From assembly GCA_950097015.1 (NCBI GenBank), contig CATNEN010000003.1, positions 14,700,001-14,764,000 of the forward strand: a stretch of DNA of 64,000 nt, given 5' to 3'. Below, piece by piece: positions 11,501 through 22,376 of the stretch. The notes under the pieces were generated by a model. It saw only the letters and a list, made by a program, of their open reading frames with translations, ran no database searches and was not told where the DNA came from. Within the stretch, counting starts at the first letter, position 1, and every line of letters starts with the position of its first letter. The stretch is from Macrostomum hystrix (lineage: Eukaryota; Platyhelminthes; Macrostomidae). Position numbers and translations under genes: made by a program.

Positions 11501-14500
11501 TAGGAAAAAAGGGGGTCGAGAGTGAGGGTGCTTCTTGCGGTTTGTGCTTGCATGTGTAGATTTTAGAATCTGGAAGGAGCCTGGGTTGGGGTTGGTGCTT
11601 TATTGGACAAAATCATTTTCAATATTCCTTAATATTCCAAAGGCGTATAAAAACGATCGCTGGATCGAGCAGCCGTCGTCTGAGATTCGCCAGGACAGTT
11701 TGTCCAGCCAGTTTACCTGGTTGGAGACGAGATTCTCCAAGGCGCCAATCACGATAGTTCTGGTCACTCGTTGGAAGGTGAATAGATTCAGCCTGACTAG
11801 CAGGGGAGCCGAAGTCATCAGCCCGGCGGACAGTCGAATTCGCTTGAGCATTCCGGCCGACTCGTTCTCGCCAAAAGATGCCAGCCTAGATCAGGCTTTC
11901 GAAGCCAGACTGATTTCAGCTGATCTGATCGAAGACTTGCAAACCAACCTGCCTGAGCCTTTCAAGGGCGTGCTAACTACTAGTGCAATTGTTGTGCACA
12001 GTGAGTGTTGGAGTGGGGGCTCGGAATTTCCGATTTTGGATAATGAAAATCATTTTTAGGACTTTTCTTTCCAAAATCTGGGATTTGGGATCTGGGATTT
12101 GGGATCTGGGATTTGGGATCTGGGATTTGGGATCTGGGATTTGGGATCTGGGATTTGGGATCTGGGATTTGGGATCTGGGATTTGGGATCTGGGATTTGG
12201 GATCTGGGATTTGGGATCTGGGATTTGGGATCTGGGATTTGGGATCTGGGATTTGGGATCTGGGATTTGGGATCTGGGATTTGGGATCTGGGATTTGGGA
12301 TCTGGGATTTGGGATCTGGGATTTGGGATCTGGGATTTGGGATCTGGGATTTGGGATCTGGGTTTTGGGATCTGTAATTTTAGATCTGGGATTTGGGATA
12401 TGGGATCTGGGATTTGGTATCTGGGATCTAGGATCTGGGATCTAGGATCTGGGATCTAGGATCTGGGATCTAGGATCTGGGATCTGGGATTTGGGATCTG
12501 TGATTTTAGATTTGGTATTTGGGATATGGGATCTGGGATTTGGTATCTAGGATCTAGGATCTGGGATTTGGGATCTGGGATTTGGGATCTGGGATTTGGG
12601 ATCTGGGATTTGGGATCTGGGATTTGGGATCTGGGATTTGGGATCTGGGATTTGGGATCTGTGATTTTGGATCTGGGATTTAGGATCTGGGATTTTTTTT
12701 AATATTTGGGATGTGAAATTTTTTAAATAATTTTTGTTTAATCCGGGATTTCGATTTGAAATCCTACTTCTGGTACAAGAACTACGGATCGCAGAGCAAC
12801 AATGATCTGCGGTAAACAAACTTTCAGCCTCCTCTGAAAGCAAGACTCTCAGACCGCCGGCCAACTACAGGCTGCACGTGCCGAAGAGCAGCGCCAACAA
12901 GCTGGAACTCAGCGACCCGTTCCATCCGCCCGGAGTCGCCTCCGCCGGCGTCAGGAGGTTGTCTGTTGCGCCGCAACGACTTAAAAACTCCCGCAGGCAT
13001 AGCAGCTCAGCGACAGGTGACAGCTGTCTTTGAGTTTTTTTGTACTTAAGTAACTTTCACGTCTGTCTGTCTGCGAGTCTGTATTGATGACTGTCTGTCT
13101 GTATTTCTGTATTGATGACTGTCAGTCTGTATTTCTGTATTGATGACTGTCTGTCTGTAATTCTGTATTAATGTCTGTCTGTCTGTATTTCTGCTTTGAT
13201 GATTCTCTGTCAGTATTTCTGTAATTATGACTCTGTCTGTCAGTCTGTCCAGTAATTACTCCAATTTACGTCAATCATCACTTACAGTCTCGAATTCGAC
13301 ATCCGAGGACAGAATAATCCTAGCTGAAATTGACACCGACGATGACATGGCTCATTGGACTGCTCTAGAAATCATTGATAAGGAAGAATTAACTGGCAAG
13401 GATGTCCTGACTGTGAAGATAACTAATTTAAAAAGTCGAAGGTATACTACGCTCGTATAGTACGATTGGATTTTAATATGTAGTTTAACAAAATAACTAT
13501 AAATACTTATTCTATTTTCATTTGCAGAATGTTGGCATTGAGAACAACAAAAAAATTCGATATTGATCAATTAGATTTTGTTTGCAAATCTATTGAATCA
13601 GAAATGGCTACTAAAACTGCGACTCTAGTTGTTAGACTAAGCGCCGATGAGAATAGTAGGAAGGTATGTACTTTTATATTTTTAGTAGGAATTAATTAGT
13701 TAATCAGACACTAGATCAATAGATAATCAGATGCTAGATCTATCGGTAATCAGATGCTAGATCTATCGGTAATCAGATGCTAGATCTATCGGTAATCAGA
13801 TGCTAGATCTATCGGTAATCAGATGCTAGATCTATCGGTAATCAGATGCTAGATCTATCGGTAATCAGATGCTAGATCTATCGGTAATCAGATGCTAGAT
13901 CTATCGGTAATCAGATGTTAGATCTATCGGTAATCAGATGCTAGATCTATCGGTAATCAGATGCTAGATCTATATGTAATCAGATGCTAGATCTATCGGT
14001 AATCAGATGCTAGATCTATCGGTAATCAGATGCTAGATCTATCGGTATTCAGATGTTAGATCTATCGGTAATCAGATGCTAGATCTATCGGTAATCAGAT
14101 GCTAGATCTATCGGTAATCAGATGCTAGATCTATCGGTAATCAGATGCTAGATCTATCGGTAATCAGATGCTAGATCTATCGGTAATCAGATGCTAGATC
14201 TATCGGTAATCAGATGCTAGATCTATCGGTAATCAGATGCTAGATCTATCGGTAATCAGATGCTAGATCTATCGGTAATCAGATGCTAGATCTATCGGTA
14301 ATCAGATGCTAGATCTATATGTAATCAGATGCTAGATCTATCGGTAATCAGATGCTAGATCTATCGGTAATCAGATGCTAGATCTATATGTAATCAGATG
14401 CTAGATCTATCGGTAATCAGATGCTAGATCTATCGGTAATCAGATGCTAGATCTATCGGTAATCAGATGCTAGATCTATATGTAATCAGATGCTAGATCT

Positions 14501-15974
14501 ATCGGTAATCAGATGCTATTTCAATTCCCTAAATTTAGGCTGTGATTGCCCTTCCTACTGAGACGGCTAGGCCAGCCCTGTTAGAACTCCTGACCTCGCA
14601 CGGTTTCAAACAGCCAGCGCCGGGCCCAACCTCGCTAGCCAATCAGGATTGGCCAATTGAAATTCGGGTGCGCGAGCGTCAATTGTTGCAAATTGAAATC
14701 ACTGGCAATATTACTAGCGTCAATGGCGACCAACTGACACTGAAATTCAATAGTCAAGACTTCAATTGGCAACTAGTGACGTAGGTTGATAAAATATTTA
14801 AAATCTGCAGACTTTGTTTGACAACATAGACAATAAAAACTCCCCCATCAAATTTCAGCCTATCACCAAAAGATCCATACCTGCAGACATCGTTGCCTCG
14901 CTATCGCGGATTTGTGCAAGTATTTAGCGAACTGCAGCCGGATCAGCTTGCTAAGCAACCAGTGCAACTGGCTAAGCTGAAATCCGATAGAAGCGAGGCT
15001 CCTATTTGGAAGTCTCCGTTTCAATTTAAAGCTAAAGGTGAGATTCTTGGAAAACTGGTTACAGTCTAACAGGTAGGCCCTCACTTCAAAGAACAGGTTA
15101 CAGTCGTGTCTAACCGGTAGACACTCACTTACAAGCAGTTTATTGACCAATCTAACAATATATCCTTTCACAGATGCAGTTAACATGGACTACCTGGTTG
15201 AGCTAGCTGTGGATATTCAAAACAATTGGCAAGCTCTAGCTGATCAACTCGGAGTATCTAGGGAGCGATGCTCGGTCATCAGGAATGTACAATCCAGTGA
15301 GATTGACCAGGCTTTGGAAATGCTAGTTCATTGGTTTAAAGGCACCACGGTGAAGGATAGCAAGGTATGAATACTGTTTTGCTATGCTGTGATTATTTTA
15401 AATAATTTAATTCATAAATTTTAATTATAATTATAATTATAATTTTAATTAAATTAAACTTAAATTAGATTTTAATTAAATTAAAATTTAATTTAATTTT
15501 AATTTGGATATTAAATAATGATATTGAATTTTAAATAATTTTTATAATTAATAAAATAATTAATAAATAATTTTTTTAATTTAAATCCTAATTTAATTTT
15601 AATTTTCAATTAAAATTTTAATAATTTAATTTAATGCATACTTTATAGTAGAAAGACGACTATAAGGGTTATTTCGAATACCCAAATTTTCTTTTAAACA
15701 AACTTAAACTAAAATATTGAAACAAAATTGGCATCGTTGTTTTGTTATCACGTCGGCAATCATTGCTGACTATTCTATATTCAGCAATACTATTCTAGTA
15801 TTCCCAGACGAAAACATAATGTGGTCTTACTACTGTTAAAGTAACAAATTATGCCTTTTTTCTTTAATTCAGATGGAAATTCTGTCAAAAGCTCTGAAAC
15901 AGACTGGCTACATTGGCTTAGCCAAGGATCTGCAGCAAAGACAGAGACAATTGAACGCCCAGGCTAACGATTAA
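8552..15974 (+). CDS. Coiled coil, ZU5-ZU5-UPA-death domain protein, paralogue 1
   Basis: Eleven exons: 8552-8813, 9344-9549, 10108-11181, 11643-12000, 12828-13016, 13288-13441, 13528-13663, 14539-14780, 14859-15037, 15174-15364, 15873-15974. They join in phase to 1030 residues. An in-frame TAA at 8531 precedes the only early ATG (8552). Exons 1-2 predict helices. Exon 3 opens with a long charged helix of EEERLKR repeats, then a first ZU5 domain (CAIRAP, then ALPHSA and RETV). Exon 4 is a second ZU5-like module (DRWIEQ, then SRIRLSIP). Exons 6-9 match a UPA domain (IRVRERQ). Exon 10 is a death domain (NWQALADQL). Ankyrins and PIDD share this ZU5-ZU5-UPA-DD order, but I see no ankyrin or leucine-rich repeats. 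A cytoplasmic signalling scaffold is inferred. The exon 2 and 3 acceptors are weak, so those borders are the least certain. Confidence 0.85.
8850..9240. repeat. 21-bp tandem array in paralogue 1 intron 1
   Basis: About 13 good copies of a 21-bp unit starting GACACCTGAGGAGAATGAGT, then about six degraded copies to 9240, in the intron 8814-9343. Any reading frame through it is an artefact. Confidence 0.95.
9607..9930. repeat. 21-bp tandem array in paralogue 1 intron 2
   Basis: About 15 copies of a 21-bp unit starting TCTATGGGAAATGAGTGTGA in the intron 9550-10107. Two copies lack two Gs (positions near 9763 and 9784), which changes the frame. Unrelated in sequence to the array in intron 1. Confidence 0.95.
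10126..10149. repeat. 24-bp perfect palindrome at the start of exon 3
   Basis: AGCTCCCAGAAG followed by its exact reverse complement, centred on a HindIII site at 10135-10140. It codes for the SSQKLLGA region and lies 19 nt after the proposed acceptor, so the pre-mRNA could form a hairpin there. Confidence 0.9.
10147..10695 (+). repeat. Coding 18/21-bp minisatellite (EERLKR / EEERLKR)
   Basis: About 27 in-frame copies inside exon 3 of paralogue 1. Copies are either 21 bp (EEERLKR) or 18 bp (EERLKR), always a multiple of three, with rare KSE and EKE variants. The Glu/Arg/Lys spacing fits a coiled coil or a long single alpha helix. The second paralogue has a charged Ala/Arg/Glu helix here but no such array. 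Confidence 0.93.
11215..11535. repeat. ~55-bp tandem repeats in paralogue 1 intron 3
   Basis: About six imperfect copies containing GGGGTTTGCGCTTGAGGGGT and AAAGGGTCGAAAGAGAGGGT, in the intron 11182-11642. Confidence 0.8.
12075..12700 (+). repeat. 14-bp G-quadruplex-type array, GGGATCTGGGATTT
   Basis: About 44 copies in paralogue 1 intron 4 (12001-12827). GGG recurs every 7 bases with 4-base loops on the coding strand, so the pre-mRNA contains the G-rich sequence. The middle (about 12370-12550) is scrambled by GGATCTAGGATCT variants. The unit is clearly related to the 16-bp array at 1.8 and 3.1 kb. Confidence 0.98.
13060..13245. repeat. 28-bp tandem repeats in paralogue 1 intron 5
   Basis: About six copies of a unit containing TGTCTGTCTGTATTTCTGTA and TTGATGAC. 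This intron (13017-13287) has no counterpart in paralogue 2. Confidence 0.85.
13700..14517. repeat. 23-bp tandem array in paralogue 1 intron 7
   Basis: About 35 copies of a unit starting GCTAGATCTATCGGTAATCA and ending GAT. A variant with ATATGT in place of ATCGGT appears about five times. The corresponding intron in paralogue 2 is only 87 bp. Confidence 0.98.
15040..15135. repeat. Two diverged copies of the 44-bp unit inside intron 9
   Basis: The intron 15038-15173 holds two imperfect copies of the sequence (GGTTACAGTCGTGTCTAAC with GTAGACACTCACTT) that forms the long array at 16.7-17.3 kb, beyond the gene's 3' end. Confidence 0.85.
15395..15640. repeat. AT-only low-complexity tract, intron 10
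   Basis: Irregular TTTAATTAAAAT-type sequence with many short inverted repeats, in the intron 15365-15872. Confidence 0.8.
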
Positions 15975-16294
15975 CGACTAACGATCAACGACTTCAGAGT
16001 TTTGACATAAATGATGAAAGACTTAAGTTTTTGGATTAGTTTTTTTTTAATTCTGTAAAATTTATAGATTCTGATTTTATTGTTTTGTTTAATTTCCAAT
16101 AACGAATGGACCTATATTAAATATTTTTTTAGAACATACCAATTTTTTTGCTGTGTGAAATGATTTTTCTTTTTTTCGATAATTTGTTTCAAAATTTACC
16201 GATTTCAGAAAAAATGTTTTTAATCTACTTTCAGTAGTATTTTTTAACGTCAATGTGTTAATAATATTTATTCTACTCACTAGAGTATCAATTC

Positions 16295-16300
16295 AATAAA
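16295..16300 (+). promoter_or_regulatory. Poly(A) signal AATAAA for paralogue 1
   Basis: About 320 bases after the stop codon at 15974, overlapping a second AATAAA four bases later. Confidence 0.5.
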
Positions 16301-16689
16301 TAAAATTTAATATTAAATATAAAGACGTACTATTAAGGAACTCAAAATTCTCTTTTGAATGCGAGAATCTAGCATTAGCTAATATATGGTCGTTATTTCT
16401 ACTATAAAGTGCAGTAATGCATTTAACAAGCTATGAAGCATAAACGTGTGTAAAGTTTAGAGTAACTAACAATGATTTCTTTCTGCAAAACAATCTGGTT
16501 CTTTCTCTTCTCTAAACCTTTGCAGTGCTTTTGGGTCCTAAACAAAATATTTTCCATGCAATTGTGACGATGGCAAAGGGTTTATTGATTGACTGCAGCG
16601 AGAGAGCAAAAGTTTTTGAACACGATTGCAGTTAGCAACTAAAGCATTCTAAAAATGTTTTATTACAAAGCAAACGTGTTAGGAGGCCC

Positions 16690-17320
16690 AACTACACGCT
16701 AAAGTCGTGTCTAACAGGTAGACGCTTACTTACAAGAACAGGTTACAGTCGTGTCTAACAGGTAGACACTCACTTCAAAGAACAGGTGACAGTCGTGTCT
16801 AACAGGTAGACACTCACTTCAAATAACAGGTTACAGTCGTGTCTAACAGGTCGACACTCACTTCAAAGAACAGGTGACAGTCGTGTCTAACAGGTAGACA
16901 CTCACTTCAAATAACAGGTTACAGTCGTGTCTAACAGGTCGACACTCACTTCAAAGAACAGGTTACAGTCGTGTCTAACAGGTAGACACTCACTTACAAA
17001 GAACAGGTTACAGTCGTGTCTAACAGGTAGACACTCACTTACAAAGAACAGGTTACAGTCGTGTCTAACAGGTAGACACTCACTTCAAATAACAGGTTAC
17101 AGTCGTGTCTAACAGGTCGACACTCACTTCAAAGAACAGGTGACAGTCGTGTCTAACAGGTAGACACTCACTTCAAATAACAGGTTACAGTCGTGTCTAA
17201 CAGGTCGACACTCACTTCAAAGAACAGGTTACAGTCGTGTCTAACAGGTAGACACTCACTTACAAAGAACAGGTTACAGTCTTGTCTAACAGGTAGACAA
17301 AACCTAAACGAACAGGTTAC
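16690..17320. repeat. 44-bp tandem array downstream of paralogue 1
   Basis: About 14 copies of a 44-bp unit starting CAGTCGTGTCTAACAGGTAG. Variants alternate (GTAGACAC/GTCGACAC, CAAAGAACAGG/CAAATAACAGG) and suggest a two-unit higher-order pattern. Confidence 0.96.
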
Positions 17321-17690
17321 AATCGTAGATAAACTGACTCTAACTCTTTAATCAAATCGAATTCAGATAAATAGTCAGAAAACTAAATGGAATGTAATAA
17401 AAGAACTTTGGCCACATTATTCAAAGGCAAACAGCCGCTTATTTGACAATTTAATGAGCTTGAAGATAGAACTAAGCGCAGAACTAATATTTGCTTGCTT
17501 GTTTTACTCTCTTCTTTCCATTTTGTTTGCTTTTTTGTAGACATTTGCTTGCTGTTTTGCCACTTTAATGCAGAAATGATAGAGAAATATTTGACCATGA
17601 TAAAATTTTCTGAAAAGAAAATACTAGGAGACTGCAGCTTTTGATGAAAAATCTTCAGGTCAGAAGCTAATATAGAAAGCAGTGCTCTAT
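17321..17690. other. Gene-free interval between two arrays
   Basis: Plain AT-rich sequence. The only ORF here (about 70 codons) has no recognisable features. Confidence 0.4.
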
Positions 17691-17694
17691 TTTT

Positions 17695-18735
17695 TAGCGG
17701 TTTTAGTAGACCCTACTTTTTGGTTTGAGTATAGACCCTACTCTTCGGCTTGAGTATCGACTCTAAACTTCGGCTTGAGTATATAGATCTTCCTCTTCGG
17801 CTTGAGTATAGACCCTACTCTTCGGATTGAGTATCGACTCTACTCTTCGGCTTGAGTATAGATCTTCCTCTTCGGCTTGAGTATAGACCCTACTTTTCGG
17901 CTTGAGTATAGACCCTACTCTTCGGCTTGAGTATAGACCCTACTCTTCGGCTTGAGTATAGACCCTACTCTTCGGCTTGAGTATAGACCCTACTCTTCGG
18001 CTTGAGTATAGACTCTACTCTTCGGCTTGAGTATCGACTCTACTCTTCGGCTTGAGTATCGACTCTACTCTTCGGCTTGAGTATAGACTCTACTCTTCGG
18101 CTTGAGTATAGACCCTACTCTTCGGCTTGAGTATCGACTCTACTCTTCGGCTTGAGTATCGACTCTACTCTTCGGCTTGAGTATCGACTCTACTCTTCGG
18201 CTTGAGTATAGACTCTACTCTTCGGCTTGAGTATAGACTCTACTCTTCGGCTTGAGTATAGATCTTCCTCTTCGGCTTGAGTATAGACTCTACTATTCTG
18301 TTTGAGTATAGACCCTACTCTTCGGCTTGAGTATCGACTCTACTCTTCGGCTTGAGTATAGACCCTACTCTTCGGCTTGAGTATAGACTCTACTCTTCGG
18401 TTTGAGTATAGACTCTACTCTTCGGTTTGAGTATAGACTCTACTCTTCGGCTTGAGTATAGACTCTACTCTTCGGCTTGAGTATAGACTCTACTCTTCGG
18501 CTTGAGTATAGACTCTACTCTTCGGCTTGAGTATAGACTCTACTCTTCGGTTTGAGTATAGACTCTACTCTTCGGTTTGAGTATAGATCATCCTCTTCGG
18601 CTTGAGTATAGACCCTACTCTTCGGTTTGAACATCGACCCTGCTCTTCGGTTTGAGTATAGACTCTCTCTACTCTTCGGTTTGAGTATAGACTCTCTCTA
18701 CTCTTCGGTTTGAGTATAGACCCTACTCTTCTTTA
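17695..18735. repeat. 25-bp tandem array, ACTCTTCGGCTTGAGTATAG family, locus 1
   Basis: About 41 copies of a 25-bp unit (GACTCTACTCTTCGGCTTGA followed by GTATA). Variants are GACCC/GACTC and GGCTTG/GGTTTG. Related copies occur at 21.2-21.6 kb. Confidence 0.97.
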
Positions 18736-18739
18736 TTGG

Positions 18740-19255
18740 TTCTAGAGTACAAAGGTACTCTTGTGTTATACCCTTGCACTACGAGAAAATACTCAAATCC
18801 CATTAAAAGTACATTTTTTCAACCGAACCAAAAAGCCAATAAGAACCATGCCATCAATTCTCCCAGTTTTTAAGCTGTCAATCAACTATAAAAAAGCTGA
18901 TGCTAAAAGGTTTAGCTTAACTGAACATTTATTGCAACATGCACTGTAGGGTCACTCAAAACCATTCTATTCTGGTATAAAAGTATACAGAGAATTGGGA
19001 AAAGGAAATTTTATCAACAACCCCATGCCAAACTTAAAAAATCTTCAGAGTAGCAATTTCGCAGAAAACTGAAAGGGATATTAACCCTCATTGTGTGCTA
19101 ACCTAACTCTAGGGTCAGTTGAAATTCTGATTGCCAAGGTCGTGCCATGAGTTTTATAAAGATAAGGATAAGAATAGTCTCATCTAATTAAATATCCCTG
19201 CCAATCTAGGACAGAAATATGTTGGGACACGGAAAATATAAAGACATAAGAGAGG
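18740..19255. other. Gene-free interval
   Basis: No array, gene or mobile element recognised. One ORF of 62 codons at 18761 has no supporting features. Confidence 0.4.
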
Positions 19256-19264
19256 AGAGTGTAA

Positions 19265-20580
19265 GACAGAAAGAGTGAGAACGAGACAGTGAAAACGAGA
19301 CAGTGAGAACGAGAGAGTGAGAACGAGACAGTGAGAACGAGACAGTGAGAACGAGAGAGTGAGAACGAGAGAGTGAGAACGAGAGAGTGAGAACAAGAGA
19401 GTGAGAACGAGAGAGTGAGAACGAGAGAGTGAGAACGAGAGAGTGAGAACGAGAGAGTGAAGAGAGTGAGAACGAGAGAGTAAGAACGAGAGAGTGAGAA
19501 CGAGACAGTGAGAACGAGAGAGTGAGAACGAGACAGTGAGAACGAGAGAGTGAGAACGAGAGAGTGAGAACAAGAGAGTGAGAACGAGAGAGTGAGAACG
19601 AGAGAGTGAGAACGAGAGAGTGAGAACGAGAGAGTGAGAACAAGAGAGTGAGAACGAGAGAGTGAGAACGAGAGAGTGAGAACGAGAGAGTGAGAACGAG
19701 AGAGTGAGAACGAGACAGTGAGAACGAGACAGTGAGAACGAGACAATGAGAACGAGAGAGTGAGAACGAGACAGTGAGAACGAGAGAGTGAGAACGAGAC
19801 AGTGAGAACGAGAGAGTGAGAACGAGAGAGTGAGAACGAGAGAGTGAGAACGAGACAGTGAGAACGAGAGAGTGAGAACGAGACAGTGAGAACGAGAGAG
19901 TGAGAACGAGACAGTGAGAACGAGACAGTGAGAACGAGACAGTGAGAACGAGAGAGTGAGAACGAGACAGTGAGAACGAGAGAGTGAGAACAAGAGAGTG
20001 AGAACGAGAGAGTGAGAACAAGAGAGTGAGAACGAGAGAGTGAGAACAAGAGAGTGAGAACGAGAGAGTGAGAACGAGAGAGTGAGAACGAGACAGTGAG
20101 AACGAGACAGTGAGAACGAGACAGTGAGAACGAGAGAGTGAGAACGAGAGAGTGAGAACGAGAGAGTGAGAACGAGACAGTGAGAACGAGAGAGTGAGAA
20201 CGAGAGAATCAGAACGAGACAGTGAGAACGAGACAGTGAGAACGAGACAGTGAGAACGAGACAGTGAGAACGAGACAGTGAGAACGAGACAGTGAGAACG
20301 AGAGAGTGAGAACGAGAGAGTGAGAACGAGATAATCAGAACGAGAGAGGAGAACGAGACAGTGAGAACGAGACAGTGAGAACGAGAGAGTGAGAACGAGA
20401 GAGTGAGAACGAGAGAATCAGAACGAGAGAGTGAGAACGAGAGAATCAGAACGAGAGAGTGAGAACGAGAGAGTGAGAACGAGAGAATCAGAACGAGAGA
20501 GTGAGAACGAGAGAATCAGAACGAGAGAGTGAGAACGAGAAAGTGAGAACGAGAGAGAGTGAGAACGAGAGAGTGAGAAT
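19265..20580. repeat. 14-bp purine-rich array, GAGAACGAGAGAGT
   Basis: About 94 copies, the second-longest array in the window. The + strand is almost all purine apart from one C and one T per unit. Variants are GAGACAGT, ACAAGAG and GAGAATCA, the last concentrated in the last 400 bases. Open minus-strand frames through it are artefacts. Confidence 0.97.
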
Positions 20581-21054
20581 GGAAAAAGTTACCGCTATTA
20601 AAAAAACACAATTCAACTCAAGCCTAAAGTGAATTCGGCATGGCATAACTATATGCGAAAAAATAAAATGAAGTGTTTTGGAACTTAAATATATTTTTAT
20701 TAGGGCCTATTGTTACAAGAAAAGGTATTCTCAAGAGGTGAGAGAAGCGAGAGAAAGAGAGACAGAGAGAGCGATAGACAGCTAAATAATTTGACAGTGT
20801 AGCGTAAATTTGTGACAGTCAAGTCGCTCCTCTCCCATCTAGGAATGCATTTGGCAATGATGAAAATTTGATGAAGACCATCGCCCACAGTGCGACAATT
20901 CCTATTGAAGTGAAGGTCCATTTTTAAGCATAATTGTCACGCAAATAAACAGAGAATGAACTTTTATTGTCTTTGTTTTTTGACAATAGAAATCTGTTAA
21001 TAAGGTGTCTTATTTTTACTTAAAACTTCATGCATTTCCTTATAATTCACATGG

Positions 21055-21600
21055 TAGATTTGAGTAGAACCTATGTCTCGATTTGAGTAGACCCTATGTC
21101 TCGATTTGAGTAGACCCTATGTCTCGATTTGAGTAGACCCTATGTCTCGATTTGAGTAGACCCTATGTCTCGATTTGAGTAGACCCTATGTCTCGATTTG
21201 AGTATAACAACCTAATCTTCGGTTTAAGCATAGACCCTACTCTTCGGTTTTAGTGTACACTCTACCATTCAGTTTGAGCATAGACCCTACTCTTCAGTTT
21301 GAGCATAGACCCTACTCTTCGTTTTGAGTATAGACTCTACTTTTCGGTTTGAGCATAGACTCATACTTATCGGTTTGAGTATAGACCCTACTCTTCAGTT
21401 TGAGCATAGACTCATACTTATCGGTTTGAGTATAGACCCTACTCTTCAGTTTGAGCATAGACTCATACTTATTCGTTTGAGTATACACCCTACTTTTTCA
21501 GTTTAAGTATTGACCCTACTCTTCGGTTTGTGTTTAGAATCTACTCTTCGGCTTGAGCATAGACTCATACTCTTCGATTTGGGCATCGACTTATAATATT
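21055..21600. repeat. 23-bp then 25-bp array, locus 2 of the 17.7-kb family
   Basis: Six identical 23-bp units (GAGTAGACCCTATGTCTCGA plus TTT) run into about 14 diverged 25-bp units (GACCCTACTCTTCGGTTTGA and GTATA) like those at 17.7 kb. The 23-bp unit looks like a truncated derivative of the 25-bp one. Confidence 0.93.
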
Positions 21601-22376
21601 CGTTTTGATTAGACTCGGTTAATTTTTTGAACCAACAAAATAGGGTCCAAATAAAATAGTCTTACTATTTTCAAAGTACAGTGAATGCTGTTGTTCTTTA
21701 ATTATCAACTTGCCACAATCGGCTAATTGTCATCGCTAGTGGACTAACTCTCATGTGTGTGCACAGAGGTGGTGTGAGATAAATAGCGTTTTTAAATAAC
21801 TATTGGAAACGTTTAGAGAAGTATGTAACAAGCTTTGGACTCTAAAAAATGAGTATGGAGACAGAGGAACAGTTACTCACGCTGTTATTCTCAATCTCAT
21901 CGCCATGCTAGAGCTAGTTACTATATTATTATAGCATCTCATCTAGCTCACATACACACGCATACGCATGCAGACAGAGCTGGAAAACGAGTCCATAGCA
22001 ACGAGTTTCCTATTGGCTCGTTAACTAGAGAGACGGGGCGATTTTTAGGCAAGAATTTGGCAACGACCATTAAAAAAACTTATAAGCTACAGCCAGCCAT
22101 TCATTTTAAGTCTGTATTTTATTCTCTCAAATCTCTTTAGCCAACAGAGCTCACAACTGTTCTGTCTCTCTGTCCCTCGCGCCCTCTCACTCTACTCATT
22201 TAATATCGCTCTGCCTCTGGCCAAACGCTATATTATCATAATTTTTATTTGCTATATAGGGCTAGCTAAGTTTTGGCCTTCTACATCTGATATTAAGATT
22301 TCGATGTTTCTTAAAGAACACATCCTCTTTCTTAGAAAAGTTAGATTTTCTCCCCATTGTTAAGTTGGTAAGCAAC

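Noticed and set aside
19180-20049. Overlapping 270-290-codon minus-strand ORFs (SFSLSRSH repeats)
   Set aside because: All three frames are open through the 14-bp array, which is the signature of a stop-free repeat rather than coding sequence.
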